Of a DNA stretch of 64,000 nt, positions 55,701-63,895 are shown in pieces. The stretch's first letter is position 1; every line of letters starts with the position of its first letter. Origin of the DNA: Norana najaformis (Eukaryota > Annelida > Clitellata > Crassiclitellata > Hormogastridae). The position numbers and the translations under genes are program-made. The stretch spans positions 972,001 to 1,036,000 of the forward strand of contig OZ029919.1 of assembly GCA_964023275.1 (NCBI GenBank), in the 5' to 3' direction. The notes under the pieces are model-generated. The model had not been told where the DNA came from and did not search any database. It worked only from the letters and a program-made list of their open reading frames with translations.

Positions 55701-58700
55701 CAAACTATAACAAAGATTCGTAATCTTTTGCAGAAGTCCAGTCTAAACCCAGTAGGTTAGGGAATTAGACGTCTGGATGTGGCGAATAAGCAAGCTGAGG
55801 TAGACGAGTCCTACCTTTAGACATGAGTGACATTGAAAAACTGGCGGAGAACTGTGCAGTGAATTCCAAGGCATCGGACCAGCCACCGGCATCACCTGTA
55901 CAATACACCGTCCTGGCGCTAGACACAACAAGTGTTGGAGCCCTTACTGATTGTTAAAAGTAAACTCCGTATTTCTTCAGCACCCTAGAAGCTAAGATTT
56001 AAATTAATCTAATGAGGGGATCAGTTACCATTCGGGCCATTTTCCTGTGTTATGATGCCAGAAGTGGATTGCGTAGATGTTTCCGAGGACGCGATTCGTG
56101 CGAATGATGAAAGAATCGATGCTCCCTCTCTGGAAAACCTCAAAGTCCTCACACTGGAGAATGTGTGCTTCACTGTCGGCAAGAATACCTTATCAACAAC
56201 AACAACAACAACAACAAAATCTAGACATCAGTTTGACGTAATGCCAAGTACTGTATACGTCAATCATCCATCCCATCTGTGCTTATTGCTCATCCCTCAT
56301 ACCAATACACATTGCACTCATCAACTATGACATCTCGAGACTGAAAACCGAACTTTTCAAGCTATCCTATCCTGCTTCTGCTCCTACATCATCCCATGAC
56401 CACTATCACCAACCATTTCCAACAAGTAGCACCATATTGTCTACCCAGCTTAAGACCGCCTTCGGATTCTGACCTGGCACCGAAACTGACCAAACAACCT
56501 GGCTCTTGCAGACTTGAATTGATATAGCGCCGAAGAAATAGGCTGGTCTCTCCGACAATGGCTTTTGTGCTGAGAAATTTCACAGATTTGCAATTACATT
56601 ACAACATACCCATTGACTATTGTAATGCCCTACAGTGATGGGCTCTCACACAAACGTAGAACCAAACCAAATGGAGTCCCATCCAGATCTGACAGCTGAC
56701 ATCATGCCCACTGTAGTAACATTACTTGCTAATCTAATCTATCTATGAATTTTCACGCTCAACTAAGCAGTAAATTAGCTTTTCACTGTGCTTTTATAAA
56801 GTAATCGTTTTTCAGTACAGCCTAAAAGGTACAATGAAAACATCCCAAAAATACCCGTCAGAAACAAGAAACAAATGATCTGCTTCATTGTGACTAACCT
56901 TTCAGCACGATGGCCACATCCGAGCTCGTTCCAGCGCCTCTCCTGGAACCCGTGTAGACCGTCACCAGGTAAGCGTACTTTGAATCGGGAGGATTGTCCA
57001 CAAGGTTAATCGGCAGTGCCTTAAAATATTACACATGTCGTAGTACCTTTTTGTTTTGTTTTGACTGAGCACCTATAAATAAGCTGGTTTCCGCGACTCA
57101 GCTTTCGTTTCACTTAAAACTGAAAACACTCCTCTTCCGCAGATCCTATCATGATTCCTCTTCTTCCCCTTAGCTGTCCTGCGAATCCAATTCCAAACAC
57201 CACCCACCGTAGCCGTCTGACTGACTCTTGGATCTTGACCTGGAACCAAACCCTTCTTGCCTATCGATTTTGTTTTGACTGAGCACCTGCATGTGAATAA
57301 GCTGGACTTAGCTTTCGTTGGGCGCTGTATAAATCTCGAGTTTACGATTATGATTAGCAGCTTCTAGATTAGATTAGATTAGATTCCTAAGGCCTATTGT
57401 GGACCCGCATTATGCCACTGTGGGCCAGCTACAGTCTCGATGTGGATCCAACGAATGTGGCCGTCAGAGACCTTCTTCTCATCCAGCTTGTCGGCTCTTC
57501 TTGCCCAGACAAGCAGCAAGAGGTAGATGACGACGACGATGCTGATGACGATGACGCCAATGGGATTCTGCCAGACTGCGGTGAACTTGAGCATCTCTTT
57601 CTGGATGTCCAGGAGATTCGGCATCACGAAGAAGGTAATGACGAAGGCACTCAGATGCGTGCACTGGCAGTGAACGATCGAAGGTAACGTCTCGTCTCCT
57701 ACCTTGTCAAAGGAACATGGCACCAGCATCACATCATCAAGACCGCTACTTTATATTTTTTTATATATTTTTAATTGTAAGTATCCAAAAACCTACATAG
57801 CACATTTTAAGCACATTTTAAACACGACGCAACTCAAAGGCAACTCAAAGGCAACTCAAAGGCAACTCAAAGGCAACTCAAAGGCAACTCAAAGGCAACT
57901 CAAAGGCAACTCAAAGGCAACTCAAAGGCAACTCAAAGGCAACTCAAAGGCAACTCAAAGGCAACTCAAAGGCAACTCAAAGGCAACTCAAAGGCAACTC
58001 AAAGGCAACTCAAAGGCAACTCAAAGGCAACTCAAAGACAACTCAAAGGCACTGCGGCACGACTATGTCGCAGTCCCAAAAAGGTGTCAAAGAATCAGGA
58101 CCCAAGCATGAAATTGAATTGCTACTTTTTTGATGTTTTGTATATATTTGCATATATATATTTGATGTTTTGTCAGCATAAATGAAATTCCTGTGCACCT
58201 ATAAGTGAGTAAGTAAGTAAGTAAGTAAGTAATTAAGTAGTGCATTTGTTAAGATGCCACATGCCCATCGGCTGAGAGAAGAATCGTAGGAGTGGATAAA
58301 CACACAAACAATTAAATACATAACACATACATGACAAACAATTAAATTAAACAATTAAAAACACAAACAATTAAATACATAGCACACATATATGACAAAC
58401 AATTAAATTAAACAATTAAAAACACAAACAATTAAATACATAGCACACATATATGACAAACAATTAAATTAAACAATTAAAAAACACAAACAATTAAATA
58501 CATTAACACATACTTGACAGCCGTGACCAGACCAATCATCTTCCGCTTGGCTCCAGTAAAGACAGTTCAGTTCGATCAACAGCACGTGAAGATCGATCGT
58601 TCGGTTCATCGAATGCAATAACTTTACAGCAACACTTGAGCCGTCGTGCGATGATCGAATTTCCCTAATGAGAATTCGAAGTGGCTTCGAGAGATTAAAC

Positions 58701-61700
58701 TGAAGAAGGTCTCTGGAAGCCAACAGCATCACAGTCACAGCATGCGTTACAAGTTACAGCAGATATATCCAACGACTGGACTTTCGTTTAAGGGTTGTGT
58801 GGCCAGATAAAAACTGTCAACTGTTGGCTACATGTAAATGAAAATGTACACGTTTTTCTATAGCGACCGTATGGCCTCGACCCTGCTCATTTTTCAACGA
58901 ATTAATCGGGTAAGAGCCTTCACTTTAAGGTCCCTGAGTAAGAACCGTGCTAGCCCGAGATTCAAATCTCTGAAAGTCACGCAGATTCTGCTGTTAGAGA
59001 GGGGTATGGATTATAAAAGGACAGAGCAGGGAAGCAAATGTAAATGTACACGTTTTTCTATTGCGACTATATGGCCTCGACCCTGCTCATTATTCAATGA
59101 ATTAATCGGGTGGGATAATTCACTACCGTTGCCCGTTTGAATGGGTGCCACTTCTATGCAACTGAGGATTATTTACGAAAAGCTTAGAAGATTATACTCA
59201 TCAAACTAAATAATTCGACCTGGCTTCTCCAATGGATTATGATTTTGATCGATTTCACTCGAAACGACCATTGATTGATGCCTTGGGCATTACGAAAACT
59301 GCGCTATCGAAGTCAACAGATTAGATTATAAACGCCTGCCTGTGTAAAACCAAACAGCACAAAACTTACCGTAAAGGTATCGCCTGCTGGTAGAACTTGG
59401 TCTCATTTTCCGCGTTCTCAATTAACTCATCACTCAGATAAGACGTCAGATTCAAATCCGTCGCTTGAATAAGAAATACCGAAACCTGAATTTCATCCGT
59501 TAAGTTCAGATCGTCGCTCTCCATCAGAGCTCGCTTTTCTCCGTCGCCAAGATACAGGTACAAACCGAATGAGTTCGATCCATTACCGACCAGGCTATAG
59601 ACGTACGTGGCATTTCCACTTTCCATGGTAACACTCATCCATTTTGCCGTCGTGACTGGGACGGATATGAAGATATCGACGGGAGATGTGAGGTTTGTGA
59701 TGTTCAGCTGTTGCGTGCCGGAACTGAGGGTCACATCCAAGACGGACGAGTACAACAGGTTGTTGCTGCCTGTCTTCTGCAATGTGTAAGGACTGTGTGC
59801 CATGGTCAACGTCTGAAATAGATGATGCACTAAGGCATGTAAGGTAATAGGGGGTGTAATGAATGAAGAAACCAGTACAGTGCTTTTAATATGCTCTCAA
59901 AGTGTAAAGACGTAATGTAAATAAATGTAAATATACAGGGTTTTTATAGCGATCGTATGGCCTTGACCCTGCGTGTACGGACCGTGCTAGCCCGAGATTC
60001 AAATCTCTAAAATACGCCACGACCGGGACGCGAACCGGCATCCTCACGCACAGAGGCGCCTTGACGTAGGCGTTAACCAATGTAGCTAACAGGACCAGCG
60101 TAAGAATGAGGCAGCGGATTAAGGTCAGCCTCCGTTGAAACGTTCCATGTCAGCTATAGAGTTTCAAAACATGATACTGTTACATGATTACATGTATAAC
60201 GATAGATTAGACTTCATAATGTTTACACTTCCATTAAGTTCTGTTGTCCAAGTTTCAGAAACCGAACCCCTTTCTGCCAATAGATTTTGTTTTGACTAAG
60301 CGCCTGTGAATAAGCTGGTACCCTCGACTTAGCTTTCGTTTGGCGCTGTAGAAATCTCGAGCTTACGATTACGATTACAAAAAGCGAGACCTTGATTCGG
60401 ACATCATCCTTCCGTCCGGAATACCGACTGACATCAAAGTCGTTGGGAATTCGGATGCGACTGTTCAGAGAAATGTTGCTTAGGTTCATCGCCTGCGCCG
60501 TGGATTCTGTACAGATGGTCAATCCAGGCAGATGACGAGGCGATCGCGTGACAAGCGACATGGAAATGGAATCCGACTGAAGGACAATTGGACTATCGAC
60601 TGCTGTCATGTGCGACTGGACGGCATCTGCGATCGTGTGCAACGTTGCCGTCAAATTCAATCCATTGCTCTAGAAGAAACAATACAATAGAGACAATTAT
60701 CTGACCTATCCCACGAACTAACCAGCACTTACCCCTTGCAATTTCTGCCCAGATCTTTTACTCAGAACTGAAAAAACTCCTCTTCCACAGATCCTATCCT
60801 GATTCTTCTTCTTCCTCTTATCTATCTTGCCATATATCTTTAAATGCGCATCTGTATCTTAATGTTGGGCACGGTAGCGGACTGGATAGAGCGCTCGGCT
60901 TGTAACGCGCAGAGTACGGGTTCGAGCCTATTCCCCCTCGACAGTTATTGTATAGGGACACTGAGCGAGTCCTTCACTCACAACTGCTTCGCGCCCCAGA
61001 TTTAGATTTACTGAACTCGCGCGCGTAATAAATGCACGATGATGATGATGATGTGATGATGATGATGATGATGATGATAATAATTATAATACAAACTGGG
61101 CTGTTAGTGCCTTTAAGGATCTATTAAAACTAAGCTGGTAATGTAGCTAGCTATCTGAAAGAAATGGACCGATTAGCTGAAATTGTAGGTTGATGCTACT
61201 CATTCAAAGACTGTGAATTGATGTAATTGAAAAGAGTCAACCTTATCTTCAAGGCTGTTGTTGCTCGAACGAAAGGTCGAAGACATTGTGTTCGACAGCC
61301 CAACCAAGATGTACCTGAACAGAAACGACACGGGCAAAATTCAGCCTCACTAGCTCACAGTAATTGTAATCACAAATTTGTATAGCACTTTTTCAGGTAC
61401 AAAGAGTATGGTTTTACCCTTCTAGGCCTACGATTCCTCACTCAGTTGAAGGACATATGGCCTGAAAACAAATACATTACTTACTTACCTTTGCATGCAT
61501 CAGCTGTTAGCTTTTTGGCAACAAAGACTCTGGAGACTGTGAGTCTACATTACCGACTGCTATCAACGATGTCCTCTAGGCTCGCGTTTCTCACGGACAT
61601 CTGTTTCAAGGTTGTAGCCAAACCCGTCAGAGTATCCACGAATCGATCAATGTTTTCGGACGTGGTGCTCATCGCGAACTTGGTACTATCAGCAAACGCC

Positions 61701-63680
61701 ATCGCAACGATGCTCAGGTCGCTCATGGATTCGCAGTTTTTGACGGCAAGGTCAGTGACCTCTTGCACCACGTTCTGCGACCGTTTCATCTGTTGAAATC
61801 AAATTATGTACGATTAGAAATCGGTAGGACTCGCCAATCGCCCTCTAAGGCTGACGCTTTCATAAGAAACTGGCCTGGTTAGTTGCCAAGGAGCCTCTGT
61901 GTGTGAGAGGATCCCGGATCGGGTCCCTATCGTGGCTTATTTCACACATTTGAATCTCGGGCTATCACAGTCCCTATACGGGGCCCTTAAATGGCGTGGT
62001 ACCCTTTTAAACGGGCAGCGTTGATGAAGGATCTCACCCGAAAAAGTCACTGAAAAATTAGCAGGGTCGAGGCCATACGGGCGCTATAGAAAAACCTGCA
62101 GATTTACATTTACACATGGCTGCCTGTCGCGGTTGGCTTAACGGACTGATATCAAAGAGGACTGCAGTTCTTCGATTAGGAGGAAGAATGAGATGGAGGA
62201 GAATGAGGAAGGTATGATGAAGTTGATGCTGATTCCATATATGACAGAGATGATGAGGATGATGATGGTGGAGATGCTGATCCCTATCATCGACTGATGC
62301 TTTTTGCATCAAGGTCATACCGCTGCAGAAGTCGCTATCATTATTTCTGCATTTATTAAGCACCACTATCTAATGACTAAGCATCAATCGATGGTGCTGA
62401 GCAGTGGTGAGTGAAGGACTTGCTCAACGTCCCTACACAGTAACCAACTCAGAGGAGGCTCGAACCCGTACTACCGCGTTAGATGCTGAGCGCTTGCCCA
62501 ATTCGGCTACCGTGACCTACATACAAGCCAAGCGCGCTGTCCAATCGGCTAGGGTGACCTACATACAAGACCAGCGCTCTGTCCAATCGGCTGCCATGCC
62601 CCACAATTAGATTAGGCTGCCTCTCTGTCTTGTGGACCGACCTTCTATATGCTGACCTGATTGCGACTTGGCTTTGATGCGCCATCGGTTGATGGTTATT
62701 ATTGTTAGATTACATTAAATGATGGTTGTAAAAGCGAAACTAGAAGGACCTTTAAATGCCATGCGTCGTCGACGATCTGAGTATTCGTCAGCTGATGAAA
62801 CAAAGATAAGGCGTCCATCACGTGGTGAATTGCTTCGCGAAGGTTTCCGCTCGACATAAAAGAAAGCGCCAGAGATGACATGTTCTGCAGAAGGAGTAAC
62901 TGCATGGCTTGCGAAATTCTCATCGGAAGCACCTAACCGAAAAACGCAATGTCCAACGTAACAGCAAGTAGCAAGTGCACAAGTCTTTCAGTTGTCGTCA
63001 ATGACTCAAACAAAACTTTTGAACTAGGCACAGGTAGATCATGAGAAAATGACATCATTTCTCCTACCAAAGATCCTGGATTCCGAGGTTTCGCACAGTC
63101 TGACAACGGAATTTATGCTAATTTCACATGACGGACCCAGGTTTCAAACCCAGGTCACTGAGGCGAAAAGCCGAGGTTCTTATTATCTCTGTACTTATTT
63201 AACATCACTATCTAATGACTAAGCATAAGTCGATGTCGATGAGCAATTGTGAGCAAAGGAAGGTCCATGCAGAGTGACTGTTTCAGGGGAGGAGGCTCGA
63301 ACCCGTACTCTCTGCGTTACAAGCCGAGCGCTCTACCATCAACTATCATGCCCGAATTGTGAAGCCAAGTCAACAACCTAGTACAAGTTGATCCTAGTAC
63401 AAGTTGATGAGAAAATGATACCGCTTCCCTTTATATTAAGTATAGAGAATTTGTAAAATTTAACATTTATTTATTCATTCATTTTATTAAAAAATTAAAT
63501 TTATTTTATTTATGTAAAATTTAACATCATTTACCGTAACATTGAGTAAAACTCCCAGCGAACTCTGAAGCGGAGTGAGTGCGACGACTTTGAGGCAGCG
63601 CAAATACTTGAGGTTGGTCTCTCCCACAGATAAATGAATATCATGAAACTTAGACTGATCCGAGTCACACATCCACTTTT
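44474..63680 (-). CDS. PKD1-like: Polycystin-1-like receptor-channel, 3' part of gene (17 exons, 5' end outside window)
   Basis: Exons in transcription order: 63680-63535, 62932-62750, 61789-61554, 61314-61242, 60669-60391, 59812-59370, 58712-58514, 57702-57472, 57019-56899, 56188-56029, 55608-55435, 50798-50590, 50358-49744, 49189-48921, 48317-48173, 47546-47346, 46761-44474. All junctions agree in phase and give 1,989 residues plus stop. Order: GAIN-like region (1-500), GPS (about 500-537), helix 1 (570-590), PLAT (612-745), helices 2-6, polycystin extracellular domain, channel helices 7-11 with pore, and a C-tail with an 18-residue repeat. Known: PKD1-family proteins self-cleave at GPS, have 11 helices and pair with TRPP2-type channels at cilia. 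The tail replaces the usual coiled coil. PKD1L or REJ-type membership cannot be settled without the N-terminus. Confidence 0.95.
44721..45417 (-). repeat. 54-bp coding minisatellite (18-residue unit) in the PKD1-like tail
   Basis: About 13 copies of VQSTSPVQGTNTLQETDA or close variants (TNPVQGTDAL, TNLVQGTDTL, NML). Several are identical at DNA level, which points to recent expansion or homogenisation. The unit keeps the frame. The other open frames here are shadows. Confidence 0.97.
46795..47080 (+). repeat. tRNA-derived SINE, family C (near full length)
   Basis: Head ggatgtacaccagcgacaaa with gtggttaatagcac (A box) and cctcgattcgagtcc (B box), middle gaatctcaggctaacacgat and tggcagcagtggtaaagg, end gtcgaggtcatacggtcgct and tacatttacat. 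Intron between exons 16 and 17, antisense to the gene. Other copies: 58825-58990, 59035-59130, 59920-60110 (reverse) and 61870-62115 (+). Confidence 0.75.
47346..47546 (-). CDS. PKD1-like: PKD1-like exon 16: extracellular polycystin domain
   Basis: Acceptor gctggatgtgtaag, frame DADCLPPRPFNSTRCLQTFS ... NKPWLYSRKSEYGGTTWSG, donor TCAG|GTTCGT. The Cys pair and the PWLYS.....G..W.G stretch match the polycystin TOP domain. NST and NQT are N-glycosylation sequons. Phase 1 in and out. Confidence 0.88.
47900..47960. repeat. (GAT)n microsatellite
   Basis: gatgatgatgatgatgatgacgacgatgac run in the intron between exons 15 and 16. Confidence 0.88.
48173..48317 (-). CDS. PKD1-like: PKD1-like exon 15: extracellular polycystin domain
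   Basis: Frame ISDETVFWNWAKDDLIKAIY ... PNQVSYILGNPTFRQLRIRP; FW.W and G.P..RQLR are hallmark residues of the domain. Acceptor ttcaatttcagtag, donor CCAG|GTTGTT. Phase 0 in, phase 1 out. Confidence 0.9.
48428..48716. repeat. Degenerate ~17-bp tandem repeat (aatgaggtcatgttata)
   Basis: About 17 imperfect copies of 'gaggtcatgttataat' with g/t and c/g variants, in the intron between exons 14 and 15. Confidence 0.85.
48921..49189 (-). CDS. PKD1-like: PKD1-like exon 14: helix 6 and start of polycystin domain
   Basis: Frame DDDKDLDFAKYVEEMREANP, basic cytosolic segment, then helix VEIVRYVLFMYLVLLITYS and SPKIYWLNRYLLQTFNLDAL. Acceptor ctgcttcataaag. Two in-phase donors are possible (AAAGTG|GTGGGT, used here, or AAA|GTGGTG), differing by one residue. 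Confidence 0.9.
49340..49500. repeat. (GGAT)n-like microsatellite
   Basis: ggatggatggattgggtgga-type imperfect tetranucleotide tract in the intron between exons 13 and 14. Confidence 0.88.
49744..50358 (-). CDS. PKD1-like: PKD1-like exon 13: helices 3-5 and large cytosolic loop
   Basis: Acceptor gattcttttgcag. Helix 3 is in FETCLLTFPINIFVAWLF, followed by a basic loop of about 100 residues (KPKKREVFFEKMQSGFRLEP), helix 4 LPWWMLFVAYFLVLAITVTC, helix 5 around FIGQPLKVIGLAVFFSLIF, and an acidic end. Donor GATAAAG|GTCAGT. A family E SINE abuts the acceptor. Confidence 0.93.
50362..50525 (-). repeat. SINE family E abutting the exon 13 acceptor
   Basis: In reverse: cctatcgattttgttttgat, cagctttcttcgggcac, agaaatctcgagtttacaat, tacgattacgatt, directly followed by cttttgcag and exon 13. 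Copies with the same body lie at 57055-57355, 60225-60385 and 63765-63895. Confidence 0.75.
50590..50798 (-). CDS. PKD1-like: PKD1-like exon 12: post-PLAT linker and helix 2
   Basis: Acceptor gaggaattgttttcag, frame EFDEHHLWFSIYGKPSQSTF then TRVQRLTCCLSLLQTYMLSN. This is the conserved HLW.S......S.FTRVQRL.CC stretch of polycystin-1. It completes the Arg codon (AG+G) of exon 11, which shows that the whole 4.6-kb repeat-filled interval between them is intron. Confidence 0.95.
51163..55327. repeat. ~4.2-kb array of a 24-bp purine-rich unit in the PKD1-like intron 11
   Basis: In the sense strand (minus) each unit reads EEEVEEEI when translated; the top strand is ttcttcttctacttcttc plus ttcgat. 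About 170 units differ by a few changes: K variants (atcaaa) and a longer variant reading EEEIEEIEEEEI. The long variant recurs about 12 times, commonly every 273-280 bases. Two separate blocks near 53080 and 54410 share the same 3-base deletion. Four of six frames are open, producing open frames above 1,400 codons that are not genes. Confidence 0.95.
55435..55608 (-). CDS. PKD1-like: PKD1-like exon 11: C-terminal PLAT domain
   Basis: Acceptor cgtgtgtgcag, frame YLSRVVIYDPTEDVQYYFIC then DSWLAVDIGDCVLDKTF, matching W(Y)LSRV.V.D.......F.C..WL of PLAT. Donor CTCAG|GTGTGT. Phase 2 in and out. Failure to splice would hit a stop at 55404. Confidence 0.95.
55625..55790 (-). repeat. CR1-like LINE 3' end
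   Basis: In reverse: (attagatt)n tail, tttctatagcgccgttagca, aaggcatcaatcgaac and a further body segment. It sits about 17 bases upstream of the exon 11 acceptor. Confidence 0.65.
56029..56188 (-). CDS. PKD1-like: PKD1-like exon 10: middle of PLAT domain
   Basis: Frame ILADSEAHILQCEDFEVFQR then GSIDSFIIRTNRVLGNIYAI and HFWHHNTGKWPEW; FQRGSID and WHDNTG-like residues are PLAT hallmarks. The acceptor gttgttgataag was chosen because it alone gives phase and length that match PLAT. A closer ccgacag would break the phase. The tract before it is (gtt)n. Confidence 0.9.
56899..57019 (-). CDS. PKD1-like: PKD1-like exon 9: start of PLAT domain
   Basis: Acceptor gtaatattttaag, frame ALPINLVDNPPDSKYAYLVT then VYTGSRRGAGTSSDVAIVL. 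YLVTVYTGSR.GAGT is the conserved opening of PLAT in PKD1 proteins. Phase 0 in, phase 1 out at AAAG|GTTAGT. Confidence 0.95.
57055..57355 (+). repeat. SINE family E, two partial copies
   Basis: ttttgttttgactgagcacct occurs twice (57053 and 57265), the second with aataagctggacttagcttt, gcgctgtataaatctcgagt and tacgattatgatta. Between them lies LINE-like sequence (caaacaccacccaccgtag). Confidence 0.7.
57472..57702 (-). CDS. PKD1-like: PKD1-like exon 8: second half of GPS motif and helix 1
   Basis: Frame VGDETLPSIVHCQCTHLSAF: C-x-C-x-H-L-S is the GPS end with the cleavage-type H-L|S. Helix 1 is NPIGVIVISIVVVIYLLLLV, followed by WARRADKLDEKK. The acceptor cctttgacaag gives phase 0 to exon 7; donor AAGAAG|GTCTCT. 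Confidence 0.95.
57826..58047. repeat. 11-bp minisatellite (aactcaaaggc), about 20 copies
   Basis: Nearly perfect array in intron 7 of the PKD1-like gene, with a single a-for-g change in the penultimate copy. Confidence 0.97.
58205..58290 (+). repeat. (GTAA)n plus 'gcatttgttaagatgcc' dispersed element
   Basis: agtaagtaagtaagtaagta then gcatttgttaagatgcc and gaatcgtaggagtgg. Related pieces lie at 15280-15340, 27505-27600 and, in reverse, 38170-38215. Probably another SINE-like family. Confidence 0.55.
58296..58512. repeat. ~60-bp tandem repeat running into the exon 7 splice donor
   Basis: Units of acacaaacaattaaataca then acatatatgacaaac, with ttaaattaaacaattaaaa between them. Three to four copies; the last one is the start of intron 7 itself (minus-strand GTATGTGTTAATG). 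Upstream copies carry tgtcatgtatgtgtt or decayed forms. Confidence 0.85.
58514..58712 (-). CDS. PKD1-like: PKD1-like exon 7: GAIN end and first half of GPS
   Basis: Acceptor gttggcttccag, frame DLLQFNLSKPLRILIREI ... LYWSQAEDDWSGHGCQ. C..W.......W...GC is the first half of GPS. It completes the Arg codon (CG+A) of exon 6. Donor TGTCAA|GTATGT, phase 0. Confidence 0.92.
59220..59330 (+). repeat. CR1-like LINE 3' end
   Basis: tcgaaacgaccattgattga, tgccttgggcattacg, gcgctatcgaagtc and an agattagatta tail, about 40 bases from the donor of exon 6. Family C SINE copies lie just before it (58825-59130). Confidence 0.65.
59370..59812 (-). CDS. PKD1-like: PKD1-like exon 6: GAIN-like extracellular region
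   Basis: Frame TLTMAHSPYTLQKTGSNNLL ... NITNLTSPVDIFISVPVT ... FGLYLYLGDGEKRALME, with beta-rich sequence and several N-x-T/S sequons (NIT, NLT, NAT). Acceptor catctatttcag, donor TTTACG|GTAAGT. Joins exon 5 in phase 0. Confidence 0.92.
59920..60110 (-). repeat. tRNA-derived SINE, family C
   Basis: In reverse: tRNA-like head with the B-box region (gccggttcgcgtcccggtcg), agagatttgaatctcgggct, agcacggtccgta and gtcaaggccatacgatcgct. Intron 5 of the PKD1-like gene. Confidence 0.65.
60225..60385 (+). repeat. SINE family E abutting the exon 5 donor
   Basis: aaccgaacccctttctgcc, gattttgttttgactaagcg, aataagctggtaccctcg, gtagaaatctcgagcttacg and attacgattac, ending six bases before the minus-strand donor at 60390. 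Confidence 0.75.
60391..60669 (-). CDS. PKD1-like: PKD1-like exon 5: GAIN-like extracellular region
   Basis: Acceptor tattgtttcttctag, frame SNGLNLTATLHTIADAVQSH ... NLSNISLNSRIRIPNDFDVS ... DDVRIK, donor ATCAAG|GTCTCG. Phase 0 on both sides, helical then beta-rich, as in GAIN domains. Sequons NLT, NLS and NIS. Confidence 0.9.
60865..61035 (+). repeat. tRNA-derived SINE, family A
   Basis: gggcacggtagcggactgg, gcgctcggcttgtaacgcg, gtacgggttcgagcctattc, tccttcactcacaactgctt and a taataaatgca end followed by (gat)n to 61080. Confidence 0.78.
61242..61314 (-). CDS. PKD1-like: PKD1-like exon 4: GAIN-like extracellular region (small exon)
   Basis: Acceptor tttctgttcag, frame YILVGLSNTMSSTFRSSNNS then LEDK, donor GATAAG|GTTGAC. 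It completes Arg (CG+G) from exon 3 and leaves in phase 0. Supported by phase at both ends and by helical GAIN-like content. Confidence 0.85.
61554..61789 (-). CDS. PKD1-like: PKD1-like exon 3: GAIN-like extracellular region
   Basis: Acceptor ttgatttcaacag, frame MKRSQNVVQEVTDLAVKNCE ... VDTLTGLATTLKQMSVRN ... DIVDSS, donor AGTCG|GTAATG. Helical, similar in character to the helical subdomain A of GAIN. Confidence 0.9.
61870..62115 (+). repeat. tRNA-derived SINE, family C
   Basis: gaatctcgggctatcacagt, aaatggcgtggtaccctttt, gggcagcgttgatgaaggat, gtcgaggccatacgggcgct and a tacatttacac end, in intron 2. Confidence 0.7.
62340..62600 (-). repeat. tRNA-derived SINE, family A, with repeated tRNA-like head
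   Basis: In reverse: tail and body as in other copies, but the head (ccgattggacagagcgctgg / cgcttggcttgtatgtagg) is present in about three tandem partial copies (62505-62600). Confidence 0.75.
62605..62720 (+). repeat. CR1-like LINE 3' end
   Basis: ttagattaggctgcctctct, cttctatatgctgacctga, gcgccatcggttgatgg and an att-rich end, about 30 bases from the exon 2 donor. Confidence 0.6.
62750..62932 (-). CDS. PKD1-like: PKD1-like exon 2 in window: REJ/GAIN-side extracellular region
   Basis: Acceptor tgcgtttttcggttag, frame VLPMRISQAMQLLLLQNMSS ... LREAIHHVMDALSLFHQL ... DDAWHLK, donor TTAAAG|GTCCTT. Phase 0 on both sides, strongly helical. Confidence 0.9.
63180..63355 (-). repeat. tRNA-derived SINE, family A
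   Basis: In reverse: cggcttgtaacgcagagag, tacgggttcgagcctcctcc, tgctcacaattgctcatcg, acttatgcttagtcattag and an aaataagtacagagataata tail. Confidence 0.78.
63535..63680 (-). CDS. PKD1-like: PKD1-like exon 1 in window (internal exon of the gene)
   Basis: Acceptor ttattctgattgtag, frame KWMCDSDQSKFHDIHLSVGE then TNLKYLRCLKVVALTPLQSS and LGVLLNVT, donor GTTACG|GTAAAT. It needs one base from a further upstream exon outside the window, so the gene continues to the right. Confidence 0.85.
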
Positions 63681-63764
63681 CTACAATCAGAATAACAAAC
63701 TTACAATACGGGAAGCACTGTATTGTAAGTAGACATTTATATCGCGCCTTATAAAGTCTCTCAA

Positions 63765-63895
63765 GAGCATGACCTGGAACCGAACCCCGTTTGCCTATCG
63801 ATTTGGTTGTGGCCGAGCGCCTGTGAATAAGCTGGTCCCAGTGACGTGGCTTACGTAGGGCGCTGTATAAATCTCGAGACTACGATTACGATTAC
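63765..63895 (+). repeat. SINE family E
   Basis: cctggaaccgaaccccgtttgcc, gatttggttgtggccgagcg, aataagctggtcccagtgac, gcgctgtataaatctcgaga and a tacgattacgattac tail. Nothing further is seen to the window end. Confidence 0.75.

Noticed and set aside
57826-58047. Regular short direct repeats that might suggest a CRISPR array
   Set aside because: The repeats are contiguous 11-mers without spacers, in a eukaryotic intron.
60865-60935. Possible functional tRNA gene
   Set aside because: A and B boxes are present, but the cloverleaf is not complete and the sequence continues into the shared SINE body and tail.
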